Positions 12,639-21,422 of a stretch of 64,000 nt of DNA are shown one piece after another. The notes beneath the pieces are model-generated. The model was given only the letters and a program-made list of their open reading frames with translations. It did no database searches and was not told the origin of the DNA. The number at the start of each line of letters is the position of its first letter. Positions within the stretch are counted from its first letter, which is position 1. The position numbers and the translations under genes are program-made. Origin of the DNA: Diphasiastrum complanatum (lineage: Eukaryota > Streptophyta > Lycopodiopsida > Lycopodiales > Lycopodiaceae); the NCBI GenBank assembly GCA_029204225.1, contig CM055095.1, positions 43,332,862-43,396,861 of the forward strand, in the 5' to 3' direction.

Positions 12639-13010
12639 TGTCAGAAATCGGTGGGCGTGAGTGCAGCGGAGGCTCGGTTGCTCAGAGCATAGGCATGTAG
12701 GAACGGAAACGCAATAGTTAGCAGCAAAAATATTCAAGTAGAAGAATTCATACAATTTGCGCAAATGAACGACGCAGTAGTGACAAAAATTGCACTATGA
12801 TAAAAATATCAACAGTGAGCACAATCGCTTGAAGTAATAACTTCAGCTTGTTGAGCGTGATAATGTTGGCTACAGATAACTCTGATTGAAAGAGAATTTT
12901 CAAAAGATTAACACTTACATAGCTTGTTTCATCTAATATAGAGATTTACAAGAGAAGAAATATCTTACAAGCCTTTAAGGCTATTTATGCCAGTCTTTGC
13001 ATATGTACAA
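12639..13010 (-). repeat. Copia A 5' LTR (outer boundary uncertain)
   Basis: The inner end is TGTCAG on the plus strand (CTGACA on the element strand), next to the primer site. No partner copy is present to fix the outer end. I place it before the tandem array at 13094 as an estimate. Confidence 0.45.
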
Positions 13011-13093
13011 AAGTTGGCAACCGTCAACTGCCTTTGGGATATTTGTTTGTCCAGCTGTTTTAGGGTTACTCATCCATTGGCAAAGTCGGTCAG

Positions 13094-13490
13094 CAAAAAT
13101 GCGAAAAGGACGAAGGTGCCTTAAAATGATTTTTAAGGTCTTCTGGCCACTTGGCCAGTGTGTCACATTTTCCGCTATGGAGCAAAAAGGCCAAAGGTGC
13201 CTTAAAAATGATTTCTAAGGTATTTTGGCCACTTGGCTAGTGTGTCGCATTTTTTGCTAAGGAGCAAATTGCTAAGGAGCAAAAAAGCCGAAGGTGACTT
13301 GAAAATGATTTCTAAGGTATTCTGGCCACTTGGCCAGTGTGTCACATTTTTCGCTAAGGAGCGAAAAAGCCGAAGGTGCCTTAAAAATGATTTCTAAGGT
13401 ATTCTGGCCACTTGGCCTGTGTGTCGCATTTTTCGCTAAGGAGTGAAAAAGGCAAAAAAAGACGAAGGTGCCTAAAAATGATTTCTAAGT
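13094..13490. repeat. Tandem array, about 82-bp unit, 4-5 copies
   Basis: The phrase CGAAGGTGCC or a close variant starts copies near 13111, 13192, 13289, 13371 and 13463. Each unit also carries ATTCTGGCCACTTGGCCAGT and a TTTTTCGCTAAGGAGC phrase. Spacing is 81, 97, 82 and 92 bp; the 97-bp unit contains an extra copy of about 16 bp (GCTAAGGAGCAAATT). Confidence 0.9.
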
Positions 13491-13699
13491 CATAGAAAAA
13501 ACTCAAAGGGGGGAAAATGTGAAGGCCTCAAAATATGTTGTCGGCCTTCGGTTTTTCAGGGTGCTCATTACTTTGAACAATTTGTTTAAGGCTAAGATAA
13601 GAAATCTAACATCGGGTGATGGCTCATCCCTCCTGTAATCCTCTAGTTCCAACTCCCTTAGCAATTCAAAAGCATTAGAGGTGGACAAGGGGGGTCTTT

Positions 13700-14910
13700 T
13701 CATTGCTGCCTTGGAGCTTTGTCCTCTTGTTGACCTATCAGTCCCTCTTGAAGTTGGGCCTTTCCTTTCCTCATGTCTGTGGGGCTTGGTTCAACCACTA
13801 GGCCAGTCTCTGAGTCCATGTCTTCCTTCTTTTCTTTACCCTTCTGGGCCTCACCAAAGGTGGAGACCCTGTTGAGGTTCCTATGAGCCATGCCACCTCT
13901 CATACTTCTTTGTCCTCTTCTCCCCCAGTATGTGGTGAATCCCTCATCGTCTTCATCTAGCCAACTCTCTACCTCCCATTTGCTTGTGTGGAAATATGCT
14001 TGAGGCTCTTTCTTGGGATTGTTTTTGGGTTTTGTGGGATAGTCTTTCACAAGGTGACCCCTCAATCTGCAATAAAAGCATGCATCTGGAAGGACCAACA
14101 ACTCTAAAAGTCTGGGGGAGATCTTTCCCCAAGTCCACCTCAGCCAAAACTTGTGGAAACCACCTGGGATTATAGCCTTCCTCTTTCTTTTGAGCTATCA
14201 TCTTTCCAATGGGCGTCACCAGATAGCTGAGGTGATCCCTCAAATGACAAGGAGTATCTACCAATTCAATCTACACTGGGACTCTTGTGGGCTTCTTCTT
14301 CTCTGGATTGAAACTTGGATCATATTTGAACATAAAAAGTGGGGAGGCCCTATACATCCAAGGGCCTTCTACAAGAACTTTGTTCACACTATCCTCATAG
14401 AACGACAAAAGTAGTTCTTTGGCAGAAATTGAATTTTAGTAAGCCTAACTTCCTTAGCTCTTCCAAAGGTGGTATGGGTCCCAGACATAGACCAAGTAGG
14501 GCTCTCTTCCGGTAGCTCTCCAAGGCTTGGGCCTCCACTTCAGTTGGTAATGAGACTACAAGCTCTTGTGGGGTAGAAAGTTGTGGTGCTTCTTGAACTT
14601 GTACTTGTTCTTTCCCTGAGGTAAACCCTGGTGGAAAGCTCCCATCATTAGCTACCTATTCCTTTCCTTTGCCCGTCTTCCTTTTGGTCACTCTTTCGGG
14701 AGAAGAGGGCTCTTCCTGCATTAAATCCATTTCTTCATCAGTCCAGCTTATCTTCCTGGGTGTTGCCTCTCCCGTAGGGCTCTCTGAAAGGCGTTCCACT
14801 CTGCTTCCATCCCTTTTGAGCTCTCACCTATTTGTCCCAAGGATGGAGAGGCCTCTCTTCTCTCAGCTTGTGAATCCTTCACCATGCCCTTGCTCTTCAT
14901 CCATTTGAAC
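13700..14910 (-). pseudogene. LINE-type ORF1 / DUF4283-like zinc-knuckle protein
   Basis: The minus strand reads 'ALLGLCLGPIPPLEELR', 'VLVEGPWMYRASPLFMFKYD' and 'KKPTRVPV' (then a TAG where this domain has Trp), 'IELVDTPCHLRDHLSYL', 'PIGKMIAQKKEEGYNPR' and 'VLAEVDLGKDLPQTF'. This is the order of the DUF4283-like domain with its following 'VEVDLSKPLP' segment in plant LINE ORF1 proteins and relatives. A knuckle 'CFYCRLRGHLVKDY' follows near 14080, its last Cys replaced by Tyr, then an acidic, charged tail. At least one frame change separates domain and knuckle. No endonuclease or RT is nearby on this strand, so it is a 5' piece of a LINE or a captured host fragment. Confidence 0.65.
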
Positions 14911-14994
14911 ATTTCTTTAGCAAGCATTCTGTTAGGCTTGCTTTTATATTCCTTGAGGTGTGAAAGAGCATCCCTGTCATGTATATTGGCAGCA

Positions 14995-15330
14995 CAACTA
15001 CATACATTGGCAATTTGCCACGCATATTGCCACGCACATAAGACGGGGGTCAATTTGGAGCACCTCCGGTTCGCGTGGCAATGCGCGTGGCAACTGACGT
15101 GTGGAAGAGCCACGCCGGCAAATTCTCCCGCAGCCAACAACCCATCCGGCAAAGGATTGGCAGAAATTCCAAAAAAATTGAATTTCGTGGTTCTACCACG
15201 CGTGGATGTAGTACCACACATAGCAAAGCCACGCAGTTGGCCACGCGTGGCAAATTTTTTTCATTTTCTTTGAGAATTTGCATTGGCGTGGTTCTACCAC
15301 GCGTGGATGTACCACATAGAATTTTTTTTA
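14995..15330. repeat. Cluster of CACGCGTGG palindromes and hairpins
   Basis: The perfect inverted repeat GCGTGG-TTCTA-CCACGC occurs at about 15285, and a one-pair-shorter version at about 15185. Each is followed by GTGGATGTA. Further CCACGCGTGG and GCCACGC phrases occur between 15000 and 15260. The stretch is unusually CpG-rich for this window. Confidence 0.65.
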
Positions 15331-15434
15331 CAAAAAAAAAAACCGCACGAAATGAGATTTGTGTTTCTCAGTGCGTCGATTGTAGAATGTAACAAAAATT
15401 TACCATAGCCTCAAAACTAAACCTTATACGCTAA

Positions 15435-15964
15435 TTTCAGGACAACTCTACAAGCAAGGGTTAGAGGGAATCATCCGATGATGTCTTACTGAAGGAGAAA
15501 TACCCTCTGTAATTTCCCTCACTCATGAAGGCCATTTCTCTTCTGAAATGACTGCTAAGAAAATCCTCCTATGGCCAACACTCTTCAAGGATACGCACAA
15601 TTACACTAAGGCCTGTGATGTCTGCCAACGCACAAAACGCTTTCAAAAGACCGACTACATGCCTTTACACCTTGTACCCACTGATCAAGCATTCCAAAAA
15701 TGGGGGATTGATTACGTCGGACCTATTAGTCCCACTGCTCGAGACACACAATCTCGTTACATCATTGTAGCTACAGACTATTGCACTAAATGGGCTGAAG
15801 CAAGAGCTATTCGCAATGTTGACGCTCATTCTAATGCAAAATTTCTCTATGAACAGGTTATAGTTCGTTTTGGATGTCCTCTAGAACTTATCAGTGATAG
15901 GGGTACACATTTCCTTAACTCTGTCATAGCAGATCTCCTTTCAAAAAAATTTGTGGTACATCAC
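15435..15964 (+). pseudogene. Ty3/gypsy integrase, 5' half (split by an insertion)
   Basis: The zinc finger reads 'HEGHFSSEMTAKKILLWP' with a following 'CDVCQRTKRF' (H-x3-H...C-x2-C). The core then shows 'WGIDYVGPISP' (first Asp) and 'LISDRGTHFLNSVIA' (second Asp). The frame is clean from about 15477, with one TGA near 15478. It stops at 'KKFVVHH' where foreign DNA begins at 15965. The catalytic Glu and C-terminus are found 3.6 kb away at 19602. The split makes it non-functional. Confidence 0.9.
15960..15964. other. Target-site duplication, left copy (ATCAC)
   Basis: ATCAC occurs here and again at 19597-19601. Removing one copy and everything between restores an uninterrupted gypsy reading frame across the site, which fixes both boundaries to the base. 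Confidence 0.8.
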
Positions 15965-17469
15965 TATTAGGGCCATTTTCGGCAGGGGATTGGTCCAGCC
16001 AAAACGTCCTAAAAGGGTCAAGGGGCCCCACCTCTAATGGCGGTTCAGCCCTATGTGAGCAACAGAGGATTTGCCACTTCCAACCCTGATAGCCTTCTTT
16101 ATTGCCCCGTGCTCCCCAACCGATGAGAGTTTTCCAGGCTCTTAGAGATACGGTTGCAAGGAGGGGGTGCTAGCACTTTTGGTGCAAGGATTCACTAGCT
16201 TTCTAGGGTTACGGTTTCATAAAAACTTCTGTTCACTAATTCGCGTTAGGATCTTCCTAATATCTCCTTCCCCATTGAATTCGGCTTCCGGTTAGTAGAA
16301 ATCTTTCATGGATCTGAAACCAAATTATTGCCTATTATGTGCTCGTGGGGTGCAAATTATACGTACTGTTATGTTTGATAAGTGGTGGTATTTTTGCCAA
16401 TCATCGGGTCTAGGTCTTTCGCTAGACAGTACCAAAGGTGGGTGTGACTAGTGTGACGCTTTAAGCAAGGTGGTGTATTTCAACCACGGATGGTGGACGG
16501 CCCGCTCTGGTGTTTCACAGAGGTTGGGTCCAACTGACATGCTTCATAATTGACAAAACGGAAGAAACACTTCAAAACTTGACGATTCCGTATAGCCGTT
16601 TAATTAACAAGTCTGATCTAGCAAACCGTAAAATAACCAACCTACGATTCTTTCTGTAAACGCATTTACTTCAATACGATTCCTGGCTACAATTTTCGGT
16701 TAATACATCGAGGAATGAAAAAACAATCCACACAACTGTTACTAACCGTTACAATAATTCCAACCCGAACTCCAACGATTCGCTACCAAACTTCAAATAG
16801 TTTACTTGGTTTAAGAAATGCAACCATAGCCTACGAACTTTAATCACTTTGTAATCGAACTCCCATCAAAGAATTAGAAAGTTAATGGCGATTCCAGAAC
16901 CTCACACTAAACGCTAAGACAAATGCGTTAGTCTACTTCTTCACATGTCAGATGGTTCCCTATCTTACCATAAAGGCGTTTAGTTCAGTAAAGGTTCTTT
17001 ACAACATTCACGTAGTACTACTAATGGAAAAAACATTACCTGGTTTCGTTTGAGAAAAATACCATTCTATCTCTTGACGAGGATAATGAATTGTTCAATA
17101 GGCGAGTACGAAATTTGCAAAATAATAACAAGAATCCATTCACGGACTGGCATACATCATTCACAATCTATATACTGGACACATAATTGGATAAACCACA
17201 TTACCTCAGGTGTGAGAGAAGAACCGGAAATCGTAGAGGCACTAGTCATGAATGCCTCAGTCCTAGCCACGTTGCCCTTATCATCTTGCTTTGCCTTCGG
17301 GAATGATGATTAGCAGGTTATACAATTCAAGTAACTCTCTGTCAGCACTGGACAAGTGAGGCCTGCCTGCAGCAGTTAGTCATGTAAAATGCTATTGAAT
17401 CTACATCAAAATTGCGCTCAACTACTGGCAGTATATGTATGTAGTCATAGCAATTGGAGGTATAATCAA

Positions 17470-18000
17470 ATGTAGCAAAAACACACTTCAGAAATCAGTG
17501 AATAAATGGCTATAGAGGTGCGATTGAATCTGCCTTAGAAATGCTTTGAGTCTGATGTCACAGAGGTGCAAAATCCATTGACCAAATATCGTTTACAGTC
17601 CATGCAATTCTGACTTTTCATTGGATGATTGACCCCCAAACAGAACCAGCAGGGATGCAGTGCCTCCAGAAATCAGCGATGGAGGCCTCCAGAAATGCGA
17701 AGGACCGGCTATGTATGTCTACCAGAGATTGTGTGAATGATGGGAGACAGAAGTGCATTGTAGTTACCTCAGAAAATGCGATTGGTGGCAACAAAAATGC
17801 ATTGACCAATGGCCATAGAAACTCGCTTGAAGTTTGCCACAGAAATGTGCGACTGGCTGCAGATATTTTGCCTCTGAACTCAGCTATTGATTGGTAGTAG
17901 AAATGCGTTCAAAAATTACATTGGAAGTTCGCTCGATGACTACCATAGAAGGGCCGATTGATTGGTAGCACAAAGCCGCTCAGGTTTGACCATTGTTGAT
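17470..18000. repeat. Degenerate repeats with an AGAAATGCG-type core
   Basis: Within the insertion, phrases such as AGAGGTGCGATTGA, AGAAATGCGAAGG, AAAATGCGATTGG and AGAAATGCGTTC recur roughly every 30-60 bp. The pattern looks like old, diverged tandem units. Confidence 0.45.
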
Positions 18001-18172
18001 TGAGTTATCATAGCAGGATCAACGATGGAGTAAGGAACATTGGTCGTCTCTCAAACACTCACTTGACGTCCACTTCATGCATACTCAACCCCCAACACTC
18101 TCCAACATTACAAAACAAGCGTTACAATTCCCCCTACGAGCATCCAAGTAATGGAAGAGAGCCTACACACCC

Positions 18173-18222
18173 AAACTTCGACCTCCATACAACCATAAAC
18201 TTCGACCTCCATACAACCATAG
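18173..18222. repeat. Short tandem duplication (about 25 bp, two copies)
   Basis: ACTTCGACCTCCATACAACC occurs twice in a row. Confidence 0.85.
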
Positions 18223-18552
18223 TGTAACTAAACCTCAAGTAATTACCTTCAAGCATCCTCACATAGGCACTAACATCCTCACTTAAGGCACTAACATTCA
18301 AGCTTACTAACAATCATAACAAACCCTAGCATAGAGCAACACCATTCACAATCACTTACACCAAAATGGAACTAACTTCCAAATATTCTCAAACATTCAA
18401 ACTCTCAACATCCAACTAACTCACCAAACTCTCAACTCTCAACTTAGCAACTATCAACATCATCTCATTATCCAATTATCCAACTATATCTTAACACAAA
18501 GAGTGGCATCCTTTTATAGTGAATCCCAAGTGTCCCCCTTCAAAATGAGGCT

Positions 18553-18960
18553 TTGCCAATTTTTATGCCCTTCGAGCCCTTTTGTCCATTTGTCCAACAC
18601 CCATTGGCAAGTACATCTAGTGGCCTCCATAAGAGAGTGGGGGAGTGGTGCATTCAAGGCTCTCTTCCAAAACTAGCCAAGATGCCATTTTTGTCAAAGG
18701 CTAGGGAGGCCATTCAAGTTTCCCCTTTTGTACACCCTAGAAGCCCAAAATGTCAATGGCTAGTGGGTGTACCTCCCAATTTTTTATAGCCTCCAAGGTG
18801 GTTTGGCATTTATTATCCAAATTTTGGGTGAGGCCCTTTTTAAACCCCTATTTTTAGTAGGCGGCTTTCGTTTTTCTTTGGGTACCTGTGTTTTCAGCCT
18901 TTCTTCGGTTTTTCAAGGGTCGTGCGCCTACTGCTCATTTGTCTGGGTTTTTGGCATGTT
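18553..18960. repeat. Dispersed repeat, copy 1
   Basis: About 400 bp that match 40941-41305 in the same orientation, with phrases such as GTGGCCTCCATAAGAGAGTG, GGGGGAGTGGTGCATTCAA and TTGGCATTTATTATCCAAAT shared in the same order and spacing. It lies inside the 3.6-kb insertion. No coding meaning was recognised. Confidence 0.85.
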
Positions 18961-19596
18961 GGCTAACCACTTGGCCCGCACATTTTATTAATTGCCCGCA
19001 AATTGCCCAAACTTTGTCGTTAGGATTTCTGTGATTCTTTGACACTGAATCCATATTTCCCGGTCCCGTTTTTACCCGAAACTTTTCTTTCTCGGTTTTT
19101 TCTTCTGTGGTTGACTTTTTCGGCATTCATGACTAGGGCTCCCACGACAACACAGTTTCCCTGAAAAATACACTGAGTGATCATATATTAGTAAAAATGG
19201 ACTCAATACATGGTGGGATTTTAGCACGATCATACCGGCTATTTTTTTACAACTGGCCATTTGTGTGAAAAGCCGTCAAATATTTACCGGCCCTTTCTAA
19301 GGCCGCAAAATTTGCTCTAGCCTCATTTAGGACGGGCTAGGACCCAATTCTAGGTGGACCGGCACTTTTGGCTTGGTCTTACAAAACTTGACAATAAAAT
19401 ATTTTTGACGATTTTTTCGAAAGTCAGTTTTTTTAAACTGTGTCTAGCCACTTTAGGGCGGGCTGGGACCCAGTTCTAAGGCAAATTTGTGCCAATTTTT
19501 CTCTAATAACCGGATTTTAGATGCCGATTTTTTTAATTATTGTGAACTTAAACTTCAATACTAGCCCGATTTTTTGTGCGGAAATATCGGCTAACA

Positions 19597-19601
19597 ATCA
19601 C
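19597..19601. other. Target-site duplication, right copy (ATCAC)
   Basis: Partner of 15960-15964. The gypsy integrase frame resumes with the next codon, AAA. Confidence 0.8.
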
Positions 19602-20210
19602 AAAAGTTCTCTATATTATCCACGATGCAATGGCCAGGCGGAATCCACCAATAAAATCCTATGTGGAATTCTCACCAACATCGTCGAATCCAGCCAATCT
19701 GATTGGGAACTCAAACTCCATGCTGCTCTCTGGGCTCATCGCACCATCCCGAAGAGAGCTACAGGCTTAACCCCTTTCCAGCTAACATATGGCCAAGAAG
19801 TCGTTATGCTTGTGGAATTCCATATCCCCTCCCTTCGAGTGGCCTATAATCTTGAGCTTGATACTCAACAGACTCTAGCAAATAGGTTATTCCATCTAGA
19901 GCAACTCTGTGAAACATGACGGATCAGCATCCATGCTCAACAAGTTCACAAATAATGACAAAAAGCATGTCATGATTGATCATTAAAACTTAGAGACTTT
20001 CAGGTTGGAGATAAGGTCCTGCTATACCAGGCCAAAGCCTTCAAAGGAAAACTGAAATTTTCTGGCCAAGGTCCGTACGTCATTAAAAAAATTCTTTGCC
20101 TCTGGATATGTACAACTCCAAACCCTTCAAGGCGATATCCTTGACATTGTGGTCAATGGGAGCAGACTGATAAAGTACAATGAATCCTGTTTTTATCTTG
20201 ATATGTATTA
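19602..20210 (+). pseudogene. Ty3/gypsy integrase, 3' half, and pol C-terminus
   Basis: It resumes the split integrase: 'SSLYYPRCNGQAESTNK' holds the catalytic Glu (NGQAE), followed by 'WELKLHAALWAHRT' and 'GLTPFQLTYGQEVV'. A stop at about 19918 and more downstream are followed by the C-terminal module 'LRDFQVGDKVLLYQAK' and 'GKLKFSGQGPYVI', a frameshift near 20095, then 'LQTLQGDILDIVVNGSRL' and an end near 20210. This matches the usual DDE-to-C-terminus order of Ty3/gypsy pol. Confidence 0.88.
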
Positions 20211-20450
20211 GTTGTTTTCTTTCCTGTTGTTCTTCCTTTTTTTTTTTATTGCTTGCCTACCATTTCGACAAATTTTTTGCTATGCTTTCTTGTTCAAACC
20301 ATCAAGATACTATCAGATCAGGTATCACAACAGTCTTCTCTGAAAAAACCACAAAAGCCATTAGTTTCATAAGATTTGTCTCCCACCACCTCAGATAGAA
20401 TTCGCCTGACCCCTTTTTTACAGTGCATGATTCATTTTTTATCTCCTGTC

Positions 20451-20545
20451 CAACGGGGTTGGCTCAGTTGGTTAGCTTGACATCCAAAGTTTCTTTGGTC
20501 TCAGGTTCGAGCCTCCCCTTGGAAACCAAGAAGCATTTTTTATCT
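20451..20545 (+). repeat. tRNA-derived SINE-like unit
   Basis: An A-box-like TGGCTCAGTTGG (20460-20471) and a B-box-like GGTTCGAGCC (20504-20513) lie 44 bp apart, as in pol III promoters. Between them CCAAAG-TTT-CTTTGG can form an anticodon-like stem. A GGGG start pairs loosely with CCCC after the B box, and a T-run follows at about 20536. The arms are not complementary enough for a real tRNA, so a SINE head or tRNA relic is more likely. Confidence 0.55.
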
Positions 20546-20807
20546 CCACAAATTCTGTTTCTGAGACAAACTTCTAGAAATAGAAAAAGTTAGGTTTTTT
20601 TCATCAGATCCACTATCAGAATTCGCAGACAATTTGCTGAAGCTTAAAATAATCCCCACGACTTCTCTGTGATATCCGCGAATTCTGATCAGACAAATTT
20701 TTGCACTGTCAGACATTTTTTTTCTATTTTGGCATAAAAAATTACTTACAAGAAATCGTCGACCCTCAGAATGTTGCCTCAAAATTTGCGACCATCATTA
20801 TCAAATC

Positions 20808-21422
20808 GTGGACACTGAGGACGATTTTTTAGTAGAGTTGCAAATTCTTGCCAGAAAAAATCTATATATAGACCTCCACCCTTCTCTCCACAAATTCATT
20901 TTAGATTTCGGCTCTCGAATTCATGCCAAAAATTTTCAAAATTTTCAAACTTATCAGAGCAATCTAAAATCACTGCCATTATGGCCTCCCATAATTCCTC
21001 GCTCTCTCTGCATTGCCGTAAACCTCTTAGGCCTTATTCAAAGGGACATTTTTATGGTTTGTATCAAGAATTACATCAAGCAGCTCATCCTGGCCAAGGA
21101 TATCCTCACAACCCTTGGATTTGATCTGACTCACTTTCGTGACCAGCAGAGCAAGAGCCTGATTCGAGCGGCCTACTCCACCTATTCAGATGAATTCCAG
21201 ACTTTTAAGCATACATCTAAGAGTGGCAGCTATACAATCATCAACGTCTCTCCTGAGCATCTCCAGAGCATTGGCTTCCCTAATCTCGGAGAGACAATCC
21301 ATGGCAAGGGCATCAGCTATGATGCCAAGTATTTTACAAAGTTAAATTGGTTGTGGTTTTCAATATTTCTCCTATGGTTGCATAATTTGCTTTTCATTCT
21401 TCTAGATGACTTGGTCTATTGA
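20808..21422 (+). CDS. Unrecognised ORF of 204 codons
   Basis: I do not recognise this protein. The frame is open for 204 codons with coding-like composition up to about codon 178 ('NLGETIHGKGISYDAKYF'), then turns hydrophobic and AT-rich, so the true end or a splice site may lie near 21340. A TATATATAGACC element at about 20861-20872 lies inside the ORF, so if it is a promoter the first codons are not translated. It lies downstream of the gypsy pol end, where a 3' LTR or extra element sequence would be expected. It could be a retroelement accessory ORF or chance. Confidence 0.25.
   Translation: MDTEDDFLVELQILARKNLYIDLHPSLHKFILDFGSRIHAKNFQNFQTYQSNLKSLPLWPPIIPRSLCIAVNLLGLIQRDIFMVCIKNYIKQLILAKDILTTLGFDLTHFRDQQSKSLIRAAYSTYSDEFQTFKHTSKSGSYTIINVSPEHLQSIGFPNLGETIHGKGISYDAKYFTKLNWLWFSIFLLWLHNLLFILLDDLVY

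Larger units (their letters stand above)
8590..13010 (-). mobile_element. Copia element A, near full-length but dead, 3' LTR missing
   Basis: From high to low coordinate it shows a 5' LTR, a perfect primer site, gag with zinc knuckle, protease, integrase, reverse transcriptase and RNase H, which is the Ty1/copia order. It lacks a recognisable 3' LTR because gypsy leader sequence begins at about 8590. Partial relatives, probably of the same family, lie at 36500-37790 and 40876-40931. Confidence 0.85.
15965..19596. mobile_element. 3.6-kb insertion inside gypsy integrase, class unresolved
   Basis: The left end is TATTAG and the right end CTAACA, a 5-of-6 terminal inverted match, flanked by ATCAC duplicates. 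Inside the left end the plus strand carries, in inverted orientation, a phrase (15986-16016) resembling two right-end phrases (19326-19351 TTTAGGACGGGCTAGGACCC; 19452-19477 TTTAGGGCGGGCTGGGACCC). Inverted subterminal repeats suggest a non-autonomous DNA transposon. A 5-bp duplication and near-TG...CA ends instead fit an LTR-type element, but I found no long direct repeat. The left CACTATTAGGGCC also recalls CACTA elements, although no TAGTG end exists. No transposase or other protein is recognisable inside. Confidence 0.75.

Noticed and set aside
14748-15273. Overlapping frames on both strands rich in Ala, His and Cys
   Set aside because: The upstream part runs over the CACGCGTGG palindrome cluster. 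Only the downstream portion fits the ORF1 annotated at 13700-14910.
7609-15964. Treating the gag at 7609-8088 and the gypsy pol at 15435 as one element
   Set aside because: They lie on opposite strands and are separated by copia and LINE sequence; shared GAATTCG phrases are too short to link them.
15965-19596. Definite CACTA transposon
   Set aside because: The left end contains CACTATTAGGGCC, but the right boundary has no TAGTG and the duplication that restores the frame is ATCAC, not 2-3 bp.
20451-20545. Functional tRNA gene
   Set aside because: A and B boxes are present, but acceptor and other stems do not pair well enough.
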